The translations under genes were made by a program, and so were the position numbers. Under the pieces are notes generated by a model that worked only from the letters and a program-made list of their open reading frames with translations, did not search any database and had not been told where the DNA came from. From Diplonema japonicum (taxonomy: Eukaryota; Euglenozoa; Diplonemea; Diplonemida; Diplonemidae): DNA of 64,000 nucleotides. The stretch spans positions 310,001-374,000 of the forward strand of contig OZ025717.1 in NCBI GenBank assembly GCA_964019335.1. The letters run 5' to 3'. The stretch's first letter is position 1; every line of letters starts with the position of its first letter. Positions 19,747-30,135 of this stretch are shown piece by piece.

Positions 19747-20647
19747 ATCAGTTTTCTTTAACGGCCGAACGTTGCCTGGCCCACGGAGAAGAACAAGAAC
19801 GAAAGCTATCGTGTTATTTTAAAAAGGTTTTTTTCCCCTGGCTCAAAAGTATCCCCTTTATTTTGGCCGTTATCAGGCTGACAGGAAGAAAAAAAGAAGA
19901 AAACACAACGGAAGAATGAAAAAAAACTAGGTTGTGCGCACAAGGGGAACCTTGCCTAATATCTAAACGGTAACCTCAGCACGCTGCCATCACACTAGTC
20001 TTTAGCCTCGACTGTACTGTTTGTTAAAACAAAAACAAACAAAAAAATAACGTTTTCTGAGGATTGGTAGTTTCTCAAACAAAAAAGAAGGAAAAAAAAT
20101 TAAAAAGGAGACCCCCAATCCGCCCGCCTGACAGGGTGGTGGTCAAGGGAACAGGCTCTTTCCCCCTCGAATATTTTCTTTAAGAATCGAACGCCGTCTG
20201 ACCAGTTGGTTTAAAAGAAGAAATAAGCAAGGAATGGTCAAGGGGAAAGGTGGTTGCATCCAAATCACAATTTCAGTAGGAGCGAGCTGGGTGGCCAGTA
20301 AAAGTTTTTTTTTTTCCTCTTTTTTTTTTTCTTTCCTGTCTCCCATGCAATACATTGGGGGGAAAATAAAAACATAATAAGTCGAAAAGATATATTGTTA
20401 TAAAATAAAAGGAGGGGAAAAAGGCACTTTTTCCAAAGAATGGCCAATTTCTTTTTTTTCAAACGAAAAAAGAAGGAAGGAAGAAAAAAAAAAGAGCAAA
20501 TAAAAGATATGCAAGATGTGCACATGGAACGGAGGAAACAAGAAGACGCTCTCCTCTTTCTTTGACAGTTTTCTTTAAAGGTCGAGCGTTGTCTGACCCA
20601 TTGAAGAAAAAGAAGGAGGGAAAAGCAAAGAAGATGGAGCCAAACCC
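19571..20647. repeat. Spacer with (TA)n tract and decayed duplicates of the 186-residue gene 3' region
   Basis: Contains a (TA)n tract at about 19709-19730, copies of the GTTTTCTTTAA...CGTTGTCTGACCC motif (19749, 20171, 20567) and fragments such as CTGACAGGGTGGTGGTCAAG at about 20128, which is a decayed piece of the 3' end of the 186-residue gene. No intact gene. Confidence 0.55.
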
Positions 20648-21208
20648 TCAGTCCATCCGACTGACAGGGTGGTGGTTAAGGGAAAAGGCAACCACAAGCT
20701 TCCCCAGGAACAACACAGAAAGGGTTTCAAACCACTTCGGAAGCCCCAAGGCAGGGAAGGCGACAAGCCCTGTGAAGAAGGAGGTACCCGCGATCACTGG
20801 GTGCAGGGAGGACCCTCTGAGGGCGTTCACAAGCAGCGAGGAGCCGATGGTGTACGCTGACACAAAGGCGGTGGCTTTGAGGGAGATGTTCATCAGGGCG
20901 GCCACAATGAGGAGGTGGAAGTGCACCAAGTAGAAGTGCACCCTCGCAGAATACTTCTCTGCCTCAGGGCCGATGAAGTAGCGGTCGTTCGTGCCCTTCG
21001 TAAAGTTCCCGATGGCCCCCGCAAGGATGTCCCCAATCACCATCAGGGCCGCGTTGCACTTCCACCCCCCTGCCTGCAGAGACGGGACATCCGACCTCAG
21101 GTACCACGTCCCGAGAGTCGTGAAGCCCACCACCATCGCAAGGTCGGACACAGACTGGCGCTCGCCCAAGAACTCCTGCAAGAAAAACGGAATGCTGACA
21201 AGTGTCAT
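20648..21208 (-). CDS. Polytopic membrane protein, 186 residues, copy B
   Basis: The second copy of the 186-residue membrane protein; one residue differs from copy A (Ser for Asn, third-to-fourth residue from the end). The DNA is nearly identical through the coding region, and the 3' flank (about 20560-20647) matches that of copy A. The ATG directly follows 22 or so encoded A residues. The 5' flanks upstream of the A run are only partly alike (GTTATTCTTGTACAG versus GTTCTTCTTTTACAC). Function unknown; membrane location is predicted from hydrophobicity. Confidence 0.75.
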   Translation of the reverse strand: MTLVSIPFFLQEFLGERQSVSDLAMVVGFTTLGTWYLRSDVPSLQAGGWKCNAALMVIGDILAGAIGNFTKGTNDRYFIGPEAEKYSARVHFYLVHFHLLIVAALMNISLKATAFVSAYTIGSSLLVNALRGSSLHPVIAGTSFFTGLVAFPALGLPKWFETLSVLFLGKLVVAFSLNHHPVSRMD

Positions 21209-22695
21209 TTTTTTTTTTTTTTTTTTTTTTTTTGTTGGTGTTCAATGAAACTGTACAAGAATAACGTTGTAAAAGACCGTCAAGTTTTTTTTTTAAAAGA
21301 ATAGGGAGAAAAAAAAAAAAGTGTAATTGTAATCCATTACTTATAAGGCACTAAAATAGGAGCTGGCACACCATGGCTCTCGAGCATCACACAGGTTTGT
21401 GTTCCTTTCTTATGCACGCATCGCGAAGCCAAGGAGGGTGCAGCGGGCGACGGCTGTTGGGGGGAGACGAGACCTGCTGGTGCTGTCGCATTCGCTGCCA
21501 TTTTTTTTCTTCAATTTTTTTCCCCCACACCACTCCTTCCCCTTTTATCGCTTTTTGTTTTTCTTGGAAGAAGAAAAAAAGACAAAAATAATAATAATAA
21601 TAATAAGATGCAGATTGCCTTAAGGGCAGCTGCAAATATAATAATAAAAAAGGTCGAAACTGAAGCAGAAAAGAAAAAAAGAATGGGGAGGGAGGGGGGG
21701 GGGGCAAATAAACCCTAATAAAAAGCCATAGCGTGCAGGGAGGGGGAGAGTAGGGAATGGGGGGGGGGTGAAAAATCGGCGTGCAGGGCAGTACAATGTG
21801 CCGCAAGCCAACTACCGAGGTATTGCTATCCTATTTTTTTTAAATGGGCGTCCGTAACACGACTTTTGTCATTTGCCTCACAACCACGTAAAAAAGGAAG
21901 GGGGGGGGGGGGGGGTAACCTAAAGTGTATGTGTGTTTCAAGTGTATTCTTTCCTTCTTTTTTTTGTGTTTCCCACTTCGAAGTCCCTTGCTGTTGCCGT
22001 TCACAACCCGAGTAGAGGTGGTGGCGACACTACCTTGTCACCCTGGAAAGGAAAAATGAATGAAAAAAAAAAAAAAATGAAAAAAGAAAAATGAAAAAAA
22101 TAAAAAAAAGCAAGCAATCCATATTCGAAGGGGATGATCACAAACATATTGGCCCGAGAAAGCCTTCATGTTACATGATGTAAGGAGAATGACAATATGT
22201 GTGCTTCTTCTTCTTCTTCTGTGTAGTATGCACCAACAAAACGGCCGGTCTATGGCATTGGACTCATCTCTTTACGATTAGTGGGACGCTGCATCGAAAG
22301 AAAAGAGAAAGGTGGGTGTGGGGGGGACTTTTTCTCGCCTTTTCTAATCAGTACCGCCCTTCCTTGTGAAAAGAAAAATGGAACAAAAAAAAAAAAATAT
22401 ACAGGCGGGTGGGAGTTGCCCGGGGGAAAAAGAAATAGACGAAATCGTGTCGCTCTGCGACACGATTTTTCCACACAAAAGCGGGGGGAAGTACCAGGAC
22501 GGTTGGGGGGGGGGGGGGGGGGGTTGTTGTTGTTTTGTTTTACAGCAATTGGAAAAAAAATCTTTTTAATCTTCCCCAAAGAATGTTGTTTTATTCTTTA
22601 ATTTCCCCCCCCTAAAATCCAGTTGTTTCTCTTGTTTTTTTTTGTTGAAAAAGCAGAACGGAAAGAATAAGTAAGAAAAAAAAAGAAAACTCACA
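21209..22695. other. Low-complexity spacer with one perfect hairpin
   Basis: About 1.5 kb rich in G, C, A and T runs and an AAT/ATA microsatellite near 21588. A more complex segment at about 21365-21505 and another at 21975-22050 show no convincing gene. A perfect hairpin at 22442-22468 is listed separately. Confidence 0.45.
22442..22468. other. Perfect 12-bp hairpin 3' of the acidic-tail gene
   Basis: AAATCGTGTCGC, loop TCT, then GCGACACGATTT: a perfect 12-bp stem followed by more T on the plus strand. It lies about 230 bases beyond the stop codon of the 441-residue gene in transcription direction, so it may be a 3'-UTR or processing element. A bacterial-type terminator would be coincidental in this genome. 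Confidence 0.5.
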
Positions 22696-24021
22696 TCAAA
22701 ACGTCAAACTGCCAGCGCAACTGGCAGCATCATCATCATTGCATTCCGCTTCTTCCTCTTCTTCTTCTTCTTCTTCCTCTTCCTCTTCATCATCGTCATC
22801 ATCATTCTCCCCTTCCGTTGCGAGCTCACCCACGTCTGGACATGGGGTGGCTCTGCTTTGTTCATGCATTTTAACTTGAATTGCAGCCCATTGCAAGGCG
22901 TTGGCAAACGTGTCGCATTCTATCTTAACGCTCCCAAGCACGAGAGGAGGATCACGGAAAAAGAGAGATATATGGCCTATCACTTCTTCGGGAAGAGAAG
23001 GGAGCAGCGCAGCAAGGGAAATATCCGAGGAAGGGTGAGTAGATGGGAGGGCTGTGAGACCGAGATTTGACAACACACGGCGGTCCTTTGCAACATCATG
23101 GTAGGCGTCGACGACAGAAAGCGGAATCATCCCAACAGAGAGGGTAACACCCTCAGGCAAACCGTTTACATATAATGTAAGCATATTGGGTACAAGGCCT
23201 TCAGGCAGTGCAGACCCATTCACAACTACAAGTTTATCACCATCGACACCCAATGTCAGAGCCGGCCCACCACCTTTGTTCTTTCCAACCCCAGCCCATT
23301 TCTTCTCCTTTATACACTGAGCAATACCTAGCGCGCTCAAAAGCTCGTTGTCGGCTCCCTTTTCGGTTTCCTCCGTGTCCTTCCCTTCGGAGTCACCATC
23401 CTTCTCTTCACTGGTGGGATTTAATGCGGAGAATTTATACTGATCGATGGGGCTGTATGGGATGGGTTGAACCTGAAGTTGCGGCGTCCCAACAACCAGT
23501 GATGATGAAGAGGAGCTCATTACTGTAAACGGGCTGAAAACACCCAAAGAAGCTACAGGGTTGTCAGCGAAAGACCCAAGAAGGGGCGGCACAGCAGGAC
23601 TTGTAAAGGGTTTGGAATCGTCGAATGTCGTTGGGGTGAAGACTGTAACAGGAAGACCTGTCAAAATAGTGGTTTCGAGAAGCGTTTTCAACAAAACCCG
23701 TGCTTCCTGAGCCGCCTCGCTGTCGGACTGCTTCACAATTAGGATTAAACAGTTCGGTTTTTCAGTTTCTGAAAAGTGTGCTTGCAGCCATTTGTTCACT
23801 TCCCATGCACGATCTCCCCGGTTCCCCTCGCAGGTCATCCATTTGCCGGAAAACCAAAGGGCTTTTCCCTTAGTACTCCCTGTTACCAGCGGTACTATTT
23901 CTACTTTCGGACCGCACAAGATGTTTCCTGCTTGCAGCTGCACTGAATCATCCCCTACCGTCGGTCTGTCTCGGTTTGAGAAATCGAGGCAAACGGTTTT
24001 CATTGATTGACACGCTCCCAT
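22696..24021 (-). CDS. Hypothetical acidic-tailed protein with lipidation-like N-terminus
   Basis: A single-exon frame of 441 residues. The N-terminus MGACQS fits dual acylation (Gly2 and Ser6 for myristoylation, Cys4 for palmitoylation), predicting membrane attachment. The first ~150 residues look like a compact alpha/beta domain (NCLILIVKQSDS, AQEARVLLKTLLETT). A second ordered part at about 270-400 includes LYVNGLPEGVTLSVGMIPLS. The C-terminus is a long Asp/Glu run (about residues 408-428) ending CAGSLTF. I do not recognise the family. The sense strand before ATG reads AGACAGGTAGGGG, so no clear acceptor. Confidence 0.7.
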   Translation of the reverse strand: MGACQSMKTVCLDFSNRDRPTVGDDSVQLQAGNILCGPKVEIVPLVTGSTKGKALWFSGKWMTCEGNRGDRAWEVNKWLQAHFSETEKPNCLILIVKQSDSEAAQEARVLLKTLLETTILTGLPVTVFTPTTFDDSKPFTSPAVPPLLGSFADNPVASLGVFSPFTVMSSSSSSLVVGTPQLQVQPIPYSPIDQYKFSALNPTSEEKDGDSEGKDTEETEKGADNELLSALGIAQCIKEKKWAGVGKNKGGGPALTLGVDGDKLVVVNGSALPEGLVPNMLTLYVNGLPEGVTLSVGMIPLSVVDAYHDVAKDRRVLSNLGLTALPSTHPSSDISLAALLPSLPEEVIGHISLFFRDPPLVLGSVKIECDTFANALQWAAIQVKMHEQSRATPCPDVGELATEGENDDDDDEEEEEEEEEEEEEAECNDDDAASCAGSLTF

Positions 24022-24589
24022 TGTGCCAGCCCACCACCCCTACCTGTCTTAAATTTTATTATCTTCTAGATATAAAAAAATACAAAGGGGGAAAAAAAAT
24101 TTTTTTTTAAAGCGGGGGGAAGAGGAGTGTTGAAGTTTCATGTCCTCCCCTTCACGATCTAAGAAAGAGAAGGGGAACGGGAGTGAAACTATCAAGTTTG
24201 TTTTTTTTTGGGGGGGGGGGCATACTAAATGGGAGAGGGGTTGCCTGGTTGGAAGTCCGTAGGAGTTTACCAATCATGATACCTACATTCTTTCAGCTTC
24301 GTTTTGGCAAAAAAAAAGAGACATTTAAAAAAAAGAAAAGATATGTTTCTTGGCAAAAAAGGCAATTGTTTTCGTTTCAGTTTTTATCTTCAATGTATTC
24401 ATGTGGTTTAGATAAATAGAACTAAGAGACAGTGAGCAGATTCGATGTACGGAAGAGAAAAAAAAAAGAAAGAAAAAAGAAAAAATAGTAATGGGGGGGG
24501 GGGTATTCCTTACGACTTATGTCTTTTGCTAAAAGTAGAAAGTTACGTAGTAGTTACATTTTCCTTCTTTTTTTTTTTTTTTTTTTTTG
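24022..24589. other. Low-complexity spacer
   Basis: A, T and G runs with no supportable gene. Confidence 0.5.
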
Positions 24590-25800
24590 CTCGGCATAAG
24601 TTACATAGTAGGGAAAAGAAAAAGTATCCTGTCCCCCCCCTCATCTTTCGGGAGACAGGCATAGCGTCTAAACCCGGCCAAAGGTCTTGCTGCCCCGTAA
24701 AAAGAAAAGGGGGAACAGGAGAGAATGCACACAGAGTTGAAAAAAAGGGGGGAGGGAATAATCACAACACAACATTTCACATTTGTTAACTTTCCGTCTT
24801 GTTTTCTTTCTTTTCCCCCTTCTTCCCTTCTCCCGTTTTTCAAACCCATGCTGCACAAACTATGCACGAGGAAAACCGAGGGGGGGGGGGGGGGGGAGAG
24901 AAGGAAAGAAAGAAAAAAAGATTCTGTCCTCCCCCTCATCTTTTAGAAACAGAGGGGGAACGGGAGAGAATGGAAGAGGGGAGAATAGAAAAATGGGGGT
25001 TCTGCACAAATTATGCACGAGGAAAACTAGAAGGGGAAAAAAGAAAAGATCCTGTCCTCCCCCATTCATATCTTTCGGAAACAGGGGGGGGGGGGGGGTG
25101 AAAACAGAATGGAAGAAAAAAAAAAGAAAAAAAAAACAGAATGAGCTTGAAAAAAGACATGTGGGAGGGGGGAACCCGCTTTATTTGTTTGTTTTCTTTT
25201 TTCTCCCCCCGTCTTCAACCCATGCTACACAAACTATGCACGAGGAAAACCGAGAAGGGGGAAAAAAAAAAAGAAAAAATGAAAAATTCTGTCCTCCCCC
25301 TCATCTTTCAGAAGTAAAGGGGGAACGGGAGAGAATAAAAAAGGGAGGGAAAAAATGGAGGGTAACAAGATGCAATGTTCGTTTCTCTTTTTCTTTCTTT
25401 CCCCGTCTTCAACCCATGCTGCACAAACTATGCACGAGGAAAACCGAAAGGGGAAAAAAAAAAGAAAAGGGGGGGAAATAATTCTGTCCCCCCCCCCCTT
25501 CAGAGAGAGAGAGAGGGGGACGAGAAAATGAAAAACAGAATGAAAAAAATGTATAGATGCAAAAAAAAAAAAAAAAAAAAAATGAGCATGAAAAAAAGAC
25601 ATGTGGGAGGGGGGGGAGGGGGCTTGTGTAGTCATCCCTCCTTTCTTTCTTTCTTTCCCCGTCTTCAACCCATGCTACACTAACTATGCACGAGGAAAAC
25701 CGAGGGGAAAGAGAAAAAAAAAAGAAGGAAAGAAAGAAAAAAATTCTGTCCTCCCCCTCATCTTTCAGAAACAGAGGGGGAACGGGAGAGAATGAAAAAA
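24590..25800. repeat. Degenerate tandem repeat array, about six units of roughly 200 bp
   Basis: Each unit contains CCATGCTGCACAAACTATGC with an ACGAGGAAAACC continuation, a purine-rich tract, then TTCTGTCCTCCCCCTCATCT and AGAGGGGGAACGGGAGAGAA. Units start near 24845, 25000 (partial), 25215, 25412 and 25665; a more divergent one lies near 24600. The CCCCCTC and GAGGGGG parts can pair as a hairpin. Long frames through it on both strands encode only biased peptides. A distant relative of the unit seems present near 46790-46860. Confidence 0.65.
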
Positions 25801-25853
25801 AAAAAAAAAAAAAAAAAAAAAGAAGGAAATGTCAAGATATTATTATTTGTTTT

Positions 25854-28800
25854 CTAAAGACTGGGTCCTGGTGTCGTCACCGACAGGAAATCGCTTAAAG
25901 GGCAGCTGTAAGAACAGAAGGGCTTCTCAACACATGTGTTGTTGCTCCAAAGACAGTCGGTTTGTCTACATGACAATGCAGATGTCAGCATAGTGCAGTC
26001 CGAGGCTACCTCATTAATACCAAAACCAATGAACCGAGTCGCTGTGTTGCTGGGGGTAGTGAAGAAAACTGGCTGCTCAGAGCCCCTTCGAAGCAGCTTC
26101 CTGTACACACGCATATTGTGTGTACTGCCAAACGGGCTGACACGGAACATAGGGCCGCAGTCTGCCTCCGTCCACCCCTCTTGCACAAGCAGCTGTCCAA
26201 TGTTGTCAGTGACCTGATAGCACGACTCCTTCTCGGCCACGAAAACATGTGCGTAGCACTGCTTCGGCCAAAACTGCACCTGCGACCAAGGTGTTTTCAT
26301 CGGGCAATGAAAGCTCACGTTTGTGTCCGCCCTCACATCCTCCTCCGGTACAAACCCATGCATTTCCGTTCGTTGAAAATAAACAGGGATATCTACGAAG
26401 GTCGATTCCTTATACGCCGGCCAAGCCTGCATCCCGTGCATCATCTTGTCCAGCTTCTTCAAATTCTTGCGACGCCACACTCCAGTCTTGCAATCCTGCT
26501 CGTGCATCAACACTGCAGGAAAGCCATACAGACTGACCTCAGGCGCCTTGGTCGGCTCTGGAGACATCTCGGGAGGTGGCGGGGTAACCTCGATCGTCTG
26601 CTCCATTGTCGGTTCCATCGTCTGATCTATTACCTCTTCGGCTCCCAGTGCAGATTTACCAGGGTATCTGGGGTAGTCCGGAAGAGGAGTGGAAGGGGCC
26701 TGCGGGGCAGGATCCAAGTGATAGTTTCCTCTGACCAGCAACGCAGACTCCGTGAGACTGAATATGAGGCCTGCGTGGATCTTGAAGTCGAAAATTAGCT
26801 CGGGCACGTCCCGAATTTTTGTATTGCGGAAGCTGAGAGTGTTGTCCAGAAATATGTCGTTGTAGGCGACACTCGAAGTGCCATCTGAATTGTGCAGGAT
26901 CCTGTAGAGGCTGCGCCTGTTCTCGTAGAGCTTGTAACCAACCGTGCCAGGATCCAGGGTTGCAGGGGGCTCTCCGTGGAATCGCACCGACCCATCCTTC
27001 GAGAGAATGGCTACCTTGTTGGCAAAAATCAGAATGTCAGTTACGTTAAGCCCATCGATGTCGAGGGACTCGTAGCTGATGGACTTGGCAGGCATCACCA
27101 TCGGGTCCCAGTTGTTTGTGTACAGATCGAGGATTCCGGTGTCGAGCTTGCTCAGCACGGCGAGCATCCCTGGTGCACACCGTGCCAGAAGAGGTACCCC
27201 ATTTTGCGTGATGTTCATAAAGCCATTCCCCACATCGAATCTCCTCTGTGTGAACATAAGCCCAATATAGCTCCTGTCACGATCTATGAACGACATGTTC
27301 TGTGCTTCTGCGTTGTAAGAGTAAGATGTGAACCCGTACGCGTTACCAAAGCCGGAGCCGAACTGCTGGACACCCGTATCGGTGACTCTGTAGGTACCCG
27401 CTGTGCCATTGACAACAGTGTAGAAGACGGGTTGTGTGTCGTGGCAAGCGAGCGGAGCAATGCTGATGCTGTCACCGTAGATGCTTGCGTGGAGGTTGAT
27501 TCCGAATTTCATTTGCTGCGTGCCCCACCCGTTGTAAGACCGGAAAACCCTTACCCCTGCAGAGCCCGCAACAACAATGTAGAAGTATGGGTCATTGACA
27601 CCGGTGACGCCTAAGGTCACGCACATCTCCTTAAAGCCACCAGCAGGGCCTTCAAGAGAATATGGAAGTTCGGAATTTCCGCTAATGACCTCCGGTCCAG
27701 CAGTCACAGCAGGTGGGGTGAGTGTCCCAGGAGGCCATGTCTCCGGAGATGGGGTAGCAGGGGCGTCCGTCGCTGGGACCATCGTTTCTTTCCATTCGTC
27801 CGGGAGACGGAGCGGCCTCACCCCTCTATAATCATCGCTAGATAAAAGTGTGATACCAAGGCGCCTGTCCTCCAAAACAAATCTGAGTGCCCCTATCGAA
27901 AGGAAATCTACCGCAAAATACGAATAAAATGTATCGAACTTACGATTCTCGTCGAGGTTTACAACAACGTAGTGCGAAGTTTCGGCATCGTCAAAGAATA
28001 TGATGCGGTCCCTGTATATAGAAGACAAGCCGGCCCTGTCCCCCGGCCCTTTCAGGATGCCGTCCAGCCACGTCCAATAGTCTGGGATTCGGTAGTAAAA
28101 TTTTTCCTTCGTGAGGAGGATGAGGTTGCCGATGTCGTCGGTCCCGATGTCTACCGGGTAGTCGCCCCACATCAAGTAGGGGATCTCAATGTTTTCTGTG
28201 GAACCCGTGTATGGCAAATATTTTTTTACAACCTTTGAGTTGGTTAGGTTCACGATGAAGTACACGGTTTCCGACAACTCCCCTTGCTTAGTTAGATACG
28301 CCTTTTCAATGAAACCCGCGTCACTATTAGAACCTATAACGGGCGAGAACAGCGGGTTGTCTATGTCAGTAATATCGATGGTGCCGAACAAATGCCCACC
28401 GCTGAAGATAATGGTATTGGTGTCGTTGTTCGCTTGCATGAAATTTACGTAAGGTAGATATATGGCTTTTCCGTTGAAAATCGTGATGTTGTGATCGGTG
28501 GAGAAAGCTCCGAGTTTACCATTGGGGAAGACTGAGGTTGAGGTGCCTATGGCCCACCTAACGAATTGTGTGTCGGAAACCACGAAATGGGTGGCCCAGT
28601 TTCCGGGGAAGGTCCTCCCATCGCAGGCGATGCTTGTCGGATAGTGCCCAGTTGCTACGTAATACACACTCTCGGTTGTTGTGACGGGGAAACATAATTG
28701 GGGTTTGTCAGCGTAGTCTTGTTTGTTTAAACACGTGTAGGTTGTGTGCCCAGGCCACCCGCCTCGTGGGTATGTACCAAATGTCCCGTTTATGCCGTGA

Positions 28801-28958
28801 TCGTTGTATTCAATAGTCCCATCGCTACAGAAAAATCTGAGGTCCTCCAATTCTCCCGAATGGGCGAAGCTTCCTCCGTCATCGAAGGGGCTGTAGGCTC
28901 CCCAATAGTTGTCAGGGTCGTTCAATAACGTGGAAACTGCTATCGTCAGCAGCAACAT
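25854..28958 (-). CDS. Large secreted protein, probable beta-propeller-like, 1034 residues
   Basis: I start it at ATG 28958 because MLLLTIAVSTLLN is a signal peptide and upstream residues are only Phe/Lys strings encoded by homopolymers. Three parts are visible. Residues ~20-400 are beta-rich with repeated Trp/Tyr/Gly motifs and many Asn-x-Ser/Thr sites. A Thr/Pro-rich linker (TDAPATPSPETWPP) leads to a second beta-rich region (~430-800). A second Thr/Pro linker (TPPPPEMSPEPTKAPEV) precedes a Cys-containing C-terminal region whose end (SALSCRQTDCLWSNNTC) resembles a PSI/plexin-type Cys module. No membrane anchor is seen, so it is probably secreted or part of the cell coat. The family is not recognised; the propeller idea rests only on repeat texture. 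A 17-A run lies just before the ATG. Confidence 0.75.
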   Translation of the reverse strand: MLLLTIAVSTLLNDPDNYWGAYSPFDDGGSFAHSGELEDLRFFCSDGTIEYNDHGINGTFGTYPRGGWPGHTTYTCLNKQDYADKPQLCFPVTTTESVYYVATGHYPTSIACDGRTFPGNWATHFVVSDTQFVRWAIGTSTSVFPNGKLGAFSTDHNITIFNGKAIYLPYVNFMQANNDTNTIIFSGGHLFGTIDITDIDNPLFSPVIGSNSDAGFIEKAYLTKQGELSETVYFIVNLTNSKVVKKYLPYTGSTENIEIPYLMWGDYPVDIGTDDIGNLILLTKEKFYYRIPDYWTWLDGILKGPGDRAGLSSIYRDRIIFFDDAETSHYVVVNLDENRKFDTFYSYFAVDFLSIGALRFVLEDRRLGITLLSSDDYRGVRPLRLPDEWKETMVPATDAPATPSPETWPPGTLTPPAVTAGPEVISGNSELPYSLEGPAGGFKEMCVTLGVTGVNDPYFYIVVAGSAGVRVFRSYNGWGTQQMKFGINLHASIYGDSISIAPLACHDTQPVFYTVVNGTAGTYRVTDTGVQQFGSGFGNAYGFTSYSYNAEAQNMSFIDRDRSYIGLMFTQRRFDVGNGFMNITQNGVPLLARCAPGMLAVLSKLDTGILDLYTNNWDPMVMPAKSISYESLDIDGLNVTDILIFANKVAILSKDGSVRFHGEPPATLDPGTVGYKLYENRRSLYRILHNSDGTSSVAYNDIFLDNTLSFRNTKIRDVPELIFDFKIHAGLIFSLTESALLVRGNYHLDPAPQAPSTPLPDYPRYPGKSALGAEEVIDQTMEPTMEQTIEVTPPPPEMSPEPTKAPEVSLYGFPAVLMHEQDCKTGVWRRKNLKKLDKMMHGMQAWPAYKESTFVDIPVYFQRTEMHGFVPEEDVRADTNVSFHCPMKTPWSQVQFWPKQCYAHVFVAEKESCYQVTDNIGQLLVQEGWTEADCGPMFRVSPFGSTHNMRVYRKLLRRGSEQPVFFTTPSNTATRFIGFGINEVASDCTMLTSALSCRQTDCLWSNNTCVEKPFCSYSCPLSDFLSVTTPGPSL

Positions 28959-29177
28959 GTGTGTTTTTTTTTTTTTTTTTTTTGTTTTTTTTTTAAACTG
29001 TATACATAAGGTTTTTTTTTTTGTTTTGTACTTCCATTTCTTAAAAAAAGAAACTTTTTTTTTTTTTTTTTTAGAAAACGACTTTTTTTTTTTAACATCA
29101 AGGGGGTAAAAAAAAAAAAAAAAAAAAAGAGAGAGAACCAACGTACACACGGTTAACCAAATAACTTTTTTTTTTTT

Positions 29178-29534
29178 TCAGCCCAAGTCTGTAAGCAGAA
29201 TTTCCACCACTGCTTACGGTAACCCAACTTTTTTTTTCCCCCACTCTCCACGGTAATTTTTTTTTACACCGTCCACTACGGGGTCTTTGTGCACTTCAAA
29301 GAAGCTATCGTGCCAGGTGGCCTCCTTATACTCTCGGGCAGGCAGAAAGGCCTCGGAAAGGTCATCTAGAATGAGTTCAAAGAAGGTCGAGAGTACTCAA
29401 AAGGGCAAAGCTCTGCTTAAGTACCTTTCGCCGGAGCCCTTGGGCACTGGGCTTTGTTGCGTGCGCGGTATTTTTTTTTTTTCTTTTCTTTTTCTCTGCT
29501 TTGTGACATCATATTTCTTTTGCTCCCGAGGCAT
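29178..29534 (-). CDS. Possible small spliced gene, frame uncertain
   Basis: The minus strand here has a coding-like stretch (FELILDDLSEAFLPAREYKE and on to EVHKDPVVD). It is followed by GTGTAA...CTTACAG and then ACTTGGGCTGA, which would add DDLG and a stop. Upstream, an ATG at 29534 opens MPREQKKYDVTKQ followed by Lys/Arg encoded by an A run. A GTACTT...TTTTGAG intron could join the two parts, but the frame only fits if the A run (12 as given) were one base shorter or longer, or if another intron exists. A homopolymer error or a pseudogene is equally possible. Family unknown. Confidence 0.3.
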
Positions 29535-29988
29535 AAAAATGTTAGAGATTGCCGTGGACGGTTGATAAAAGTTAATAGGTTACCATGTACATTGTTTTTC
29601 TCAAAAAAGAAAAATGGATGGGGACAGAAAGGGAAAAAAAAAGGAGTCCATTACTTAAAGGGGATGGGAGGGGAGGGGGGCTTACCAAACGTGAAATAAT
29701 ATAAAAAAGTACCCTTTTTTTTCCTTCCGCTTTTTGGAAAAAAATTGGGGGGGGGGTTATAAATCTATTTTCTTATTTTTTTTCTTTCTCCTCCTTTTTT
29801 TTTTTTTTTGTTCCTTAATTTTTTTCCCCCTCTCCTCTTTTTTCTCGTTCTCATTTTTTTTTTTTTTACACATCTACTGGCTACCCAAAGCTAGACCAAA
29901 AATACCGCAAAAAAAAAAACGGTTTTAAGTCCAGATTGACACTGTTTTGAGGCATGAAAGAAAAAAAAAACGTACAAAAAAGGAACGA

Positions 29989-30028
<40 letters not shown>

Positions 30029-30086
30029 ACTTTTACTCAAAGCATAGGTTAATAATTTTTTTGTCCCCCCAATAATAATAATAGTA

Positions 30087-30133
<47 letters not shown>
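29535..30133. other. Low-complexity spacer with (CT)n and a 43-base poly(A)
   Basis: A (CT)n microsatellite spans about 29997-30026 and an A run of about 43 spans 30090-30132, directly beyond the IFT70 stop. No gene seen. Confidence 0.6.

Positions 30134-30135
<2 letters not shown>

Noticed and set aside
22442-22475. Bacterial Rho-independent terminator
   Set aside because: Hairpin plus T-run fits by shape, but the genome is eukaryotic and the T-run is on the non-transcribed orientation for the neighbouring genes.
24590-25800. Long frames across the tandem array (up to 232 codons)
   Set aside because: They consist of Lys/Arg/Gly or Phe/Pro/Leu strings from purine/pyrimidine bias, repeated with the DNA unit.
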